Shown here one piece after another: positions 1 to 7,314 of a stretch of DNA of 18,438 nucleotides. Source of the DNA: Bacillota bacterium. GTDB lineage: Bacteria; Bacillota; Clostridia; Oscillospirales; Ruminococcaceae. The position numbers and the translations under genes are program-made. The stretch lies in contig JAEZQD010000134.1 in assembly GCA_023413185.1 (NCBI GenBank), forward strand, positions 1 to 18,438. Reading direction: 5' to 3'. Position 1 is the stretch's first letter. Every line of letters begins with the position of its first letter. Under the pieces are notes generated by a model. That model made no database searches. It was not told where the DNA came from and saw only the letters and a program-made list of their open reading frames with translations.

Positions 1-843
1 CGCGCGGGCAATCTCCCCAATGCGATCGGGGTTCATAGAACCGATTATGGGCTGCATATGGGCGGGGTGACGCAACAGCCACGCTATGGCAACCGCGGTG
101 GGCGTAATGCCGTACTGCGCGCCCACCTGAGAAAGCACCTCGTTGAGTTTTGGGTACCTGTCGCTGCCCACAAATACGCCTTCAAAGAAACCGTACTGCA
201 GCGGTGACCACGGCTGTATCGTGATATCGTGCAGACGGCAATAATCCAGCACACTGTCGTCGCGGTTGAGTCCTCCGTCGTTTTCCATGTTGACGTTGAG
301 CCCACTGCGAATCATGCCGGCGTTTGTAACACTCAGCTGCAACTGGTTTGCAACCAACTTGTGTGACAGGTGCTTTTGCAACAACGCTATCTGCATGGGG
401 TTGTGGTTGGATACGCCAAAATAGCGTACCTTTCCCGACGCGTGTAAAACATCAAACGCCTGTGCAACCTCCTCGGGGTCGGTTAGGGCATCGGGGCGGT
501 GCAAAAGCAAGAGATCAAGATAATCGGTGCCCAGGCGCTTCAGACTGCCCTCAACCGATTGGATGATATGCTCCTTTGAAAAATCATAGATCCCTTTGCG
601 TATACCGCATTTGGACTGTAGTATGACGTCCTCGCGTCGTACGTCGCCCAGTGCGGCACGAAAGATCTCCTCCGAACGCCCCTGTGCGTATAGGTCGGCG
701 TGATCGAAAAAGTTAAGCCCAAGCGCAAGGGATGTTTTGACCACCCTTTGCGCCTCATGGTTTGAGATATTGCCCATGCGCATACAGCCGATGCCGATGA
801 CGGGGACTGTAAGCTGTGTGTTTTTTATCGGTATGGTTTTCAT
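1..843 (-). CDS. Aldo/keto reductase, C-terminus cut by window edge
   Basis: Probable NAD(P)H-dependent oxidoreductase of the aldo/keto reductase superfamily, YdhF/Tas-like. The visible 281 residues begin at an ATG (841-843) and remain open to the window edge, so perhaps 20-30 C-terminal residues are missing. The catalytic tetrad is recognisable: Asp47 and Tyr52 in FFDHADLYAQGRSEE, Lys78 in LQSKCG and His115 in LLLLHRPD. Further barrel signatures are VRYFGVSNH and IQPWSPL, and near the end HPAHMQPIIGSMNPDRI supplies the usual cofactor-binding region. The ribosome site is weak (AGGGACGAC before ATG). Only about 20 nt separate it from the stop of the upstream fusion gene, so it is probably co-transcribed. 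The physiological substrate cannot be inferred from sequence. Confidence 0.9.
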   Translation of the reverse strand, partial: MKTIPIKNTQLTVPVIGIGCMRMGNISNHEAQRVVKTSLALGLNFFDHADLYAQGRSEEIFRAALGDVRREDVILQSKCGIRKGIYDFSKEHIIQSVEGSLKRLGTDYLDLLLLHRPDALTDPEEVAQAFDVLHASGKVRYFGVSNHNPMQIALLQKHLSHKLVANQLQLSVTNAGMIRSGLNVNMENDGGLNRDDSVLDYCRLHDITIQPWSPLQYGFFEGVFVGSDRYPKLNEVLSQVGAQYGITPTAVAIAWLLRHPAHMQPIIGSMNPDRIGEIARA

Positions 844-862
844 GTCGTCCCTGCTCTTGTTT

Positions 863-3800
863 TTATTTTACGGTGGCCCCTGTATAGTAGTGCTCGAGTA
901 TCTGCTTGTAGTCCCATCCTGCGTATGTAGCGTAGCCATGCGCACCCATCTGGCTCATACCCACACCGTGACCGTAGCCGTAGGTGGTAAAGGTAAAGTC
1001 GGTGCCGTTGTATTCCACGTCAAACTTTGTTGAGCGCAGGCTAAACGAGCCGCTGTTGACCAGCACCTTTTCGCGAATTACCCTTGCGGTAGTGGAGATG
1101 CCGCCAATGCTCATCTTGTCGTTATAATCGCCGCTGGTGTAGCTTTCGACCACAAACCATTCGGACGGGTCCCCATCGGGCTCCCTGCCAAAATAGCTCG
1201 ATACCTTGCTTCTTACAACCGATTCGCTGAGTGTTACGGTGCGCTTATACCCCGTTGCCTTGTAGTCATACTCACTCGGTACGCTGACAAGGTGGGAGTA
1301 CGAGCCGCCCCAAACGTCCTTGGATGAGTTGGTGTTGTCGGCCGCAATGGCAAAATAGGGGGTATACGCGACACGGTTGTTTACATATACAAGCTGGTCT
1401 AAAACCTCCGCAACCGCGTTTTTAATCTTGGTAGAGGGGGTTCGAAAGCCCACCGAGGGGGTGCTTCCGCTGTTCATGCTGTTAATAATAAAGCTGTGCG
1501 CCGCAACCGCTTGCGCCTTGAGCGCCTCGGTATGGATGGTGTCGTTAAGCTCGTTTGCCACCACCTTGCACAGGATGGTATACGCGTCGTCGGTCACCAC
1601 ACTGCCGCCCGCATACACCGTCAGCTGCTCGCCGGAATCCACGCCAAGCACATCCGAGCTGACCGAGCTGCTGGGCTGCGAAGAACTGCTTGCCTTAGAG
1701 GACGACGCCTTTGACGAAGACTCCGCCGATGACGCTGCCTTAGATGATGACGCAGCCGAAGACACGGCACCCGAGGATGCGGCAGAGCTGCTCTCATCGG
1801 GCAACTTGGAGGATTGTGCGCCCGAAGAAGCTTGCGAAGAAGTAGACTGAGAGGAGGACGCCGGTTTGGAGGAGCTGTTGCTTCTCGATGAGCTTTCGTC
1901 TCGTGATGAGGAGGATTGCTCGGCTTCGCTGCTTGCCTCCTCCGAGCTTGCGTCGCTGCTGGCGGCATCATCCGGCTCGGCGACAAGCGGGGGTGGGGTT
2001 TCGCCGTTTTCAGCACCCGCACTGCTGTTATCAATAAGCTCCGGCTTATCTCCGCCGTACAGCTCATACCAGATGTCGGGGTAAAGGGGCTGTGCGTTGC
2101 GTTTTGCGCTGAGCACCTCTACGACATCGCTTTCGCCCTCGCGCACCCTGCGTGCAATCACGACAAAGCGTGCGTCATCAAACTCGTAGGTGCAGGTGGA
2201 AAGGGTAATAAAGTTGTCGTCCACGCTCACATCCACGCCGGTGTCGATAATCGAACGCGCCTTAACCTGGTTAATAAAGCTCTCTACCTCATCCTCCGTC
2301 TGGGGGTCGATAAAGGAGGTGTAGTCAAACACCTCGCCGTGTGCGGGGTTGACGTTGGTAATAAACGCGGCGACAACCTTATACATGCCCGTTTGGTACA
2401 CCGTATCAAAACGCATCGTCGGGTGCTGCTTGTAATAATCCAAACTGCTGTAGTTAAGCAGCTCTCCGAACATCTGCCCGTCCTTCATATTGTGCCCGTA
2501 AACCACGATGTTTGCACTGTCTTTTACATCCACGCGAAAATCCACAAACGGGATGCCGTGGCGGTTGCTCTCTCGGGTAAAGTTGCGGCGCAGGTAATAG
2601 TCGTTATCCGCCGCCTGTACGACGGGATACTTCACCTGTGTGCCTTCAATCTCCATATACGCCTTCACGTCGGGGTTTATTGCGTACAGCGAGGAGAAGT
2701 AGGGTATGTAGTCCGACGGATACCCGGACGGCGTTTCGCCTTCGCCGTAAAGACCATTGAGCTCGTCCACCTGCCTTTGGTTCAGGTAGGATGAACCGAA
2801 ATAGTACGCAATATATCCTGCGCTTGCCAAAAACACAAGCAAAAGCAATAACGCAAGCAGCTTTAAGAATACGCGCGAGCCGCTGTCTCCCTTAACGGGG
2901 AACATGTACTCTACAAAACGCCGCCCTGCGCTCTTTTTCTTCGGCAACACTTCCTCCGTAATATCGGGGGGCAGAAGCGGGGAGTGTTGGTTTGTTTTGG
3001 GTACCTGCACGGTCTCGTCATATCCCGCGCGAGCCATTGCCGCCGCCTTTTCGTAGCTCTTGCTGCTGCGAACAGAAAACGGCACCATCGCCGCCTTGCT
3101 TGCCGCAGAAGAATCAAGATACTGCTTGACCATATCCAAGGCTGTGAGCACCGTTTTTGTGCGGATGGCGTCACGGTTGTTCTTAGCGGGGTCAAACATC
3201 AGTCGCTTAACCCAAACGCGGCTGCTGTCGCACAACGCGACAAACACAAGCCCTACCGGCTTTTGGCTCTCGTCGCTAGAAGGCCCTGCAAGACCGGTAA
3301 TGCCGATGCCGATGTCGGCGTGTGCCTGCGTAAGCACCCCCGCCGCCATGGCGATGGCAACCTCTTCGCTGATAGAGGTGTACCGCTCAATCAGCTTTTG
3401 CGATACGCCCAGCTTGTCCCGTTTTATCTTGTCGGCATATGCGGATACGCCGAACTCAAACACCGCGGAGGAACCTGCAACCTCGGTAATCCGCTCGCTG
3501 AGCAGACCGCCGGTGCACGACTCTGCGGTGGCAATCTTCTTTTTGGCAAGGCTTAATTTATTGACGACAACGCCCGCAAGCGACTCGTTGTCACCGCCGT
3601 AAATGTACGCCGAAAGCCCGCTTGCAAAAAGGGCTTTCGCTGCGGCATCCGCCTGCACAAGTGCCTGCGAACGCCCCGGCGCAACCGAAAACAGACGTAT
3701 TACAAGCTCTCCGTCCTCCTCAATCAGGGTGGCGGAGACCGGCGGGGCAAGCGCCGCCTCATCAAGCAGCCCCTGTGCCGCGTCGTAATCAATGCCGACA

Positions 3801-4339
3801 AGGCGCAGGGTACGAGATGCGTATTCGCCCCCCGTGCCGCTGCGGATATACGCACACACCGACTGGGTGAACATTGCGGTGCATTCCTTCGGGTCATCGG
3901 GCAGCATAATAATCGCCTGCCCTTGGGATTCCATAGAAAATCCCGACACAAACCCCACGGTGTTGGGGAACACCCTTGCGCCCTCGGGTATGAGCGTAAG
4001 GCGGATGTCCTCCTCCACAAAGCGTCTGCCTGTTTGCTCAAACACCTCGCGCAGGCGGGCCACACTGGGGTTATGGGGCAAGAGCGCGATATCAAGGGCA
4101 TCGCACAGCAGTTCCTTGGCAAGCGGGCGCGAAAGGTCGTTTAACCCGCCCACAATGATTAAAATATCACAGTTGTCTATCCCGTCGCCAACCGCATCCA
4201 AAAACGCGTCCGAATCGGTTAGCGGTACAGCGGCGCTGCTTGTATGGATAGAGAATGCCCGCAGCTCGTTTTTCAGCAACCGAATGGCTCTGATATCGTC
4301 GGGTGCAACACAACCGATTCGTAATATCCTTGCTTTCAC
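863..4339 (-). CDS. CinA - class B sortase - SpoIID/LytB fusion protein
   Basis: One uninterrupted 1158-residue frame holding three modules. Residues 1-~410 are CinA-like: a degenerate molybdopterin-binding-type N-domain, then the NMN deamidase domain with TAESCTGG (271-278) and GITGLAGP (346-353). After basic residues (PKKK, RR at 466-474), a hydrophobic helix spans ~490-512. Residues ~545-735 form a class B sortase with His615 (VVYGHN), Cys716 (TLSTC) and Arg724. A serine-rich spacer covers ~790-897. Residues ~905-1158 are SpoIID/LytB, with Glu930 before TEALKAQAVAA and GHGVGMSQMGAHG near 1123-1135. The positive-inside rule puts CinA in the cytoplasm and the sortase and SpoIID domains outside. 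GTG at 4337-4339 is chosen because AGGAGG lies 7 nt upstream; the ATG at 4402 has no comparable site. The gene follows thiI by ~150 nt. The modules are clear; the physiological role is unknown. Confidence 0.93.
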   Translation of the reverse strand: MKARILRIGCVAPDDIRAIRLLKNELRAFSIHTSSAAVPLTDSDAFLDAVGDGIDNCDILIIVGGLNDLSRPLAKELLCDALDIALLPHNPSVARLREVFEQTGRRFVEEDIRLTLIPEGARVFPNTVGFVSGFSMESQGQAIIMLPDDPKECTAMFTQSVCAYIRSGTGGEYASRTLRLVGIDYDAAQGLLDEAALAPPVSATLIEEDGELVIRLFSVAPGRSQALVQADAAAKALFASGLSAYIYGGDNESLAGVVVNKLSLAKKKIATAESCTGGLLSERITEVAGSSAVFEFGVSAYADKIKRDKLGVSQKLIERYTSISEEVAIAMAAGVLTQAHADIGIGITGLAGPSSDESQKPVGLVFVALCDSSRVWVKRLMFDPAKNNRDAIRTKTVLTALDMVKQYLDSSAASKAAMVPFSVRSSKSYEKAAAMARAGYDETVQVPKTNQHSPLLPPDITEEVLPKKKSAGRRFVEYMFPVKGDSGSRVFLKLLALLLLLVFLASAGYIAYYFGSSYLNQRQVDELNGLYGEGETPSGYPSDYIPYFSSLYAINPDVKAYMEIEGTQVKYPVVQAADNDYYLRRNFTRESNRHGIPFVDFRVDVKDSANIVVYGHNMKDGQMFGELLNYSSLDYYKQHPTMRFDTVYQTGMYKVVAAFITNVNPAHGEVFDYTSFIDPQTEDEVESFINQVKARSIIDTGVDVSVDDNFITLSTCTYEFDDARFVVIARRVREGESDVVEVLSAKRNAQPLYPDIWYELYGGDKPELIDNSSAGAENGETPPPLVAEPDDAASSDASSEEASSEAEQSSSSRDESSSRSNSSSKPASSSQSTSSQASSGAQSSKLPDESSSAASSGAVSSAASSSKAASSAESSSKASSSKASSSSQPSSSVSSDVLGVDSGEQLTVYAGGSVVTDDAYTILCKVVANELNDTIHTEALKAQAVAAHSFIINSMNSGSTPSVGFRTPSTKIKNAVAEVLDQLVYVNNRVAYTPYFAIAADNTNSSKDVWGGSYSHLVSVPSEYDYKATGYKRTVTLSESVVRSKVSSYFGREPDGDPSEWFVVESYTSGDYNDKMSIGGISTTARVIREKVLVNSGSFSLRSTKFDVEYNGTDFTFTTYGYGHGVGMSQMGAHGYATYAGWDYKQILEHYYTGATVK

Positions 4340-4487
4340 ACTCGCTCCTCCTTTTATCAAGTCAACCCGGGTGGTATACAAATCTTTACACAGCGTGTAC
4401 ATAAAAGCACTCGCAAAGATGTATCAGCCCGATTCACATTGGCTGTTCCATGCAGACAAAACCCAAACGCGGGCAAAGCCTTGCATA

Positions 4488-5666
4488 CTATGCGTCTATG
4501 TTCTTGCATTCCACGCCCGTTACGGCGCGTTCGATGAGCGCTTCCCAATCCACCTTTGCCGCCTCTTCCGCCCTTATCACACTATCCATTCGCGGGCGGG
4601 TGCGGGGATGTCGGGGAGTAAACACGGTACAGCAATCCTCATAGGGAAGAATGGATGTCTCAAACGTGTCTATTTTACGGGAGATTCTTGTAATCTCCTC
4701 CTTATCCATGCCAATCAGCGGGCGAAACACCGGCAGGGTGGTTACGCTGTCGGTACACGCAATGGCGGCGATGGTCTGGCTTGCCACCTGCCCCAGGCTT
4801 TCGCCGGTTATCAGTGCGCCGCAGCCTTCATTTTCCGCAATGCGCTCGCTCACACGCATCATAAACCGACGCATGATAATCGTAAACAGATCCTCGGGGC
4901 ACTCTTTGCGGATGGTTTCCTGCAGCTCGGTAAAGGGCACCACCATAAAGTTTATCCTGCCGCAGTACGACGCTATCTTTTGCAGCAGCGTCTCCACCTT
5001 TAAACGCGCCCGCTCACCCGTATACGGTGGGCTTGCAAAGTGGATGGCGGTAAGGCTTAGTCCCCGTTTGCTCATCATATAGCCCGCCACGGGGCTGTCT
5101 ATTCCGCCCGAGATTAGGAGCGCCGCACGCCCGCTTGTTCCCACGGGGATGCCGCCCGCACCGGGCAGACGGTTGCCGTGAATATAGGCGGCGGTCTCGC
5201 GCACCTCTACGGTGACAACGACGTCGGGGTTGTTTACATCCACACGCAGGTGGGGGTAAGCCTCCAGCAGTCGCTCCCCCACCTGCGCGCAGATTTGGGG
5301 GGAGATGAGCGCAAACGTTTTATCCGACCGCTTTGCCTCTACCTTAAAGGTGCGCGCAGCGGGCAGTTTTTCTGCAAAGTATTCGACACAATCTTCCTTT
5401 ATCTGTGTAATATCCTTTTGTGTAACCCCGGCGCGGCACAGTGCGGCGATGCCAAATACCGTGCAAAGCCTTCTTTCCGCCTCGGCGATATCGGCAAACT
5501 CATCTCGCAGGCGCACATAGACGGTAGACTGCGCCTTCCAAAGCTCAATCTCACCCAGACCCGCCAGGCGGCGCCTGATGTTTTTAAGCAGGATCGTTTC
5601 AAAGCTGCCTCGGTTGAGCCCTTTTAGGATGATCTCACCGAATTTAAGCAGTATAACCTCGTTCAT
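4488..5666 (-). CDS. thiI: tRNA 4-thiouridine synthase ThiI
   Basis: ThiI adenylates and thiolates U8 of tRNA using sulfur passed from a cysteine desulfurase; in some bacteria it also serves thiazole synthesis. The 392-residue protein has an N-terminal ferredoxin-like and THUMP region (~1-165; KFGEIILKGLNRGSFE at the start), then the PP-loop ATP pyrophosphatase domain with SGGIDSPVAG at 186-195. TGESLGQVASQT (288-299) and the cysteine-bearing PYEDCCTVF (341-349) are typical. There is no C-terminal rhodanese domain, which is usual for Firmicutes, where a dedicated desulfurase feeds the enzyme. The desulfurase gene lies 37 nt upstream on the same strand, matching the nifZ-thiI pair of Bacillus. 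The ribosome site is poor, so translation may depend on coupling. Confidence 0.97.
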   Translation of the reverse strand: MNEVILLKFGEIILKGLNRGSFETILLKNIRRRLAGLGEIELWKAQSTVYVRLRDEFADIAEAERRLCTVFGIAALCRAGVTQKDITQIKEDCVEYFAEKLPAARTFKVEAKRSDKTFALISPQICAQVGERLLEAYPHLRVDVNNPDVVVTVEVRETAAYIHGNRLPGAGGIPVGTSGRAALLISGGIDSPVAGYMMSKRGLSLTAIHFASPPYTGERARLKVETLLQKIASYCGRINFMVVPFTELQETIRKECPEDLFTIIMRRFMMRVSERIAENEGCGALITGESLGQVASQTIAAIACTDSVTTLPVFRPLIGMDKEEITRISRKIDTFETSILPYEDCCTVFTPRHPRTRPRMDSVIRAEEAAKVDWEALIERAVTGVECKNIDA

Positions 5667-5703
5667 TTATTTATAACCCATTTCATTCGTTAATTTGCAG
5701 TTC

Positions 5704-6843
5704 TTATCCGCGCTTAAGGGCACGAATGCCGTCAGAGAGCGCGGCGACAAACGCGTCAATCTCCTCGGCTGTATTATAGCGGCTTAGGCTGATGCGCAGA
5801 GCGCTTGCCACAAGCTCGGGTGAAAGCTCAGCCGATCGCAGGGCGTAGCTCTTTTTACCGCGTCCGCACGCAGACCCGCTCGAAACATAGATGCTTCGCT
5901 CCTCCAGATACCGCATCATCACCTCGGACGGAACACCGGGCACCGATATATTCAGAATGTAGGGCAGTGCTTGTTCGGGGGAGTTGATTACAACCTCCGG
6001 CAGTGTCTTAACGCCTTCGCGCAGCCTTACCGCGAGTGCTTGTACATGGCGGGTGGTTTCGCTATAATCGCCCATGGCCAGCTTTGCCGCCTCGCCAAAG
6101 CCGGCTATCAACGCGACCGGTTCGGTGCCGGCGCGCAACCCATTCTCCTGCGCGCCGCCAAAAACGCGGGGCGCAAGCTTTAAGCGTTTGTTAATGTACA
6201 AAGCGCCCACCCCCTTGGGGGCGTGCAGCTTGTGTCCGCTGACCGAAACAAGGTCGATATAGCTGCTGCCAAAACGCAGCGGCAGCTTGCAAAACGCCTG
6301 TACCGCGTCGCAGTGAACGATTGCCTCGGGGTTTTTGCGTTTGACCGCCTTTGCTATCTCCATCACATCCAGCACCGAGCCGAACTCGTTGTTCACCGCC
6401 ATTACGCTGACCAGTGCCGTGTTTTCATCCACCTGCTGAGCGAATGCCTGCACAGGGATACGCCCCTGCTTGTCCGGACACAATAAAACCAGCTCGGCAC
6501 CCTGCTCCTCTAGCCGACGCAGCGGCTCGAGCACCGATGGGTGCTCAAACGCGGTGGACACAATGCGCGGCTTTGCCCCGCCGCGCATCACCTTTGCCGC
6601 AGCGGAAAAGAGGGCGAGGTTGTTGCTCTCGGTGCCGCCGGAGGTAAAATACACCGCATCGGCAGGCACCATCAACGCCTTAGCAACCTGCTCGCGCGCC
6701 GATTTTATCAAAAGCTCCGCCTCCAGCCCTTTGCCGTGCAACGAGGAGGGGTTACCGTATTTGGTTGTCATTGCGTCGTATACGACCTGCGCGACCTCCT
6801 GAGGGACGGTGGTGGTCGCACTATTGTCAAGGTAGATCTCCAT
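5704..6843 (-). CDS. Cysteine desulfurase (NifS/IscS family, likely ThiI partner)
   Basis: A PLP-dependent enzyme that takes sulfur from cysteine as an enzyme persulfide and releases alanine. The 379 residues include YLDNSATT at the start, the cofactor-loop GGTES (69-73), His101, Asp179 in HCDAVQA, the Schiff-base lysine in SGHK (Lys205) and catalytic Cys326 in SSGSACGRGKKS. The ATG at 6841-6843 is preferred because AGGAGA lies 8 nt before it and the fold starts right there; an upstream in-frame start at 6867 would only add eight non-conserved residues. With thiI 37 nt downstream and no iscU or suf gene beside it, the likely job is supplying ThiI, although a role in Fe-S assembly is not excluded. 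A promoter at 7064-7092 and a ~214-nt structured leader precede it. Confidence 0.95.
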   Translation of the reverse strand: MEIYLDNSATTTVPQEVAQVVYDAMTTKYGNPSSLHGKGLEAELLIKSAREQVAKALMVPADAVYFTSGGTESNNLALFSAAAKVMRGGAKPRIVSTAFEHPSVLEPLRRLEEQGAELVLLCPDKQGRIPVQAFAQQVDENTALVSVMAVNNEFGSVLDVMEIAKAVKRKNPEAIVHCDAVQAFCKLPLRFGSSYIDLVSVSGHKLHAPKGVGALYINKRLKLAPRVFGGAQENGLRAGTEPVALIAGFGEAAKLAMGDYSETTRHVQALAVRLREGVKTLPEVVINSPEQALPYILNISVPGVPSEVMMRYLEERSIYVSSGSACGRGKKSYALRSAELSPELVASALRISLSRYNTAEEIDAFVAALSDGIRALKRG

Positions 6844-6860
6844 TGCAGTCTCTCCTAAAA

Positions 6861-6876
6861 GCCCCATCGTCGGGGC
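6861..6876 (-). promoter_or_regulatory. Terminator-like hairpin next to desulfurase ribosome site
   Basis: On the minus strand GCCCC-GACGAT-GGGGC is followed directly by TTTT and then the AGGAGA ribosome site. A competing short hairpin (TCGG/CCGA, 6870-6881) shares bases with it, so the two cannot form together. This could be an attenuator or a translation-blocking element. The stem is only 5 bp, so it may also be chance. Confidence 0.35.
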
Positions 6877-7063
6877 ACCGATTCTTCCCGTAGCCTTGCC
6901 ACGGCAGGGAAAGGACGGCAGGCTATTTCATCCGCAAAAGTATAGGCTTTTGCAGCTGCTTGCAGCAATATAAAGCACATAGCAAATCATTTAGCAAAGC
7001 ATATAGCTTGGTCAAAAAGCCCTATGGTTAACCCCTTTTTTACACCATAACAGATATACATTG

Positions 7064-7092
7064 ATTATACCTTATCACTGCTGTCATTACAA
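7064..7092 (-). promoter_or_regulatory. Sigma-A type promoter for desulfurase-thiI-fusion unit
   Basis: Read on the minus strand, TTGTAA (7087-7092) and a perfect TATAAT (7064-7069) are separated by 17 bp. Transcription would start near 7057, leaving a leader of about 214 nt before the desulfurase ATG. The match to the vegetative consensus is good at -10 and four of six at -35. Confidence 0.7.
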
Positions 7093-7314
7093 ACAAAATT
7101 CACAGCCTTCCACATATTTCGTACCTGCGAGGGAAAAATACTTCCATATCCGGCGAACTGCGGATGTGATGCCGTTTACGCCATGTAATACTAAGCTTCA
7201 ATAAAGCTGTTGAAAACAGATGCAAAAGCCATTGGCGAACGCTTTCGCTTGGTTTTTATACAGTTTTTATTTGGGTATTAGTATATAAATCATCAGGAAA
7301 GGTTTGTTTTAACA

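Larger units (their letters stand above)
6844..7314. other. Divergent intergenic region with structured desulfurase leader
   Basis: This 471-bp stretch separates the leftward cysteine desulfurase from rightward ypeB. The left part (to ~7057) would be the leader of the desulfurase mRNA and holds several short inverted repeats at 6934-6953, 6888-6904 and 6861-6876. The right part is AT-richer. It leads into an AGGAAAGG ribosome site for ypeB about 13 nt before its ATG. I could not assign a confident promoter to ypeB, and I saw no convincing coding frame, tRNA or known riboswitch consensus here. Confidence 0.6.

Noticed and set aside
1916..2794. A 292-codon plus-strand open frame opposite the sortase region
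   Set aside because: It is antisense to the sortase domain with its full catalytic triad; codon bias of a GC-rich gene explains the open frame.
4337..4402. A longer N-terminus for the fusion protein from the ATG at 4402
   Set aside because: The extra 21 residues show no CinA similarity, while AGGAGG stands 7 nt before the GTG at 4339, exactly where the CinA fold begins.
3792..5003. A 403-codon plus-strand open frame across the fusion gene and thiI
   Set aside because: It lies opposite two genes with intact conserved motifs, spans their intergenic gap, has no ribosome site and its product shows no recognisable domain.
6959..7008. Imperfect AGCA/TAGCAAA repeats as a possible CRISPR or operator array
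   Set aside because: The units are short, irregular and AT-rich with no constant spacing; they are better treated as low-complexity leader sequence.
6844..7057. A T-box or PyrR-like or other known riboswitch in the desulfurase leader
   Set aside because: No T-box consensus (the AGGGTGGNACCGCG-type box) and no other riboswitch signature I know was found; only generic hairpins remain.
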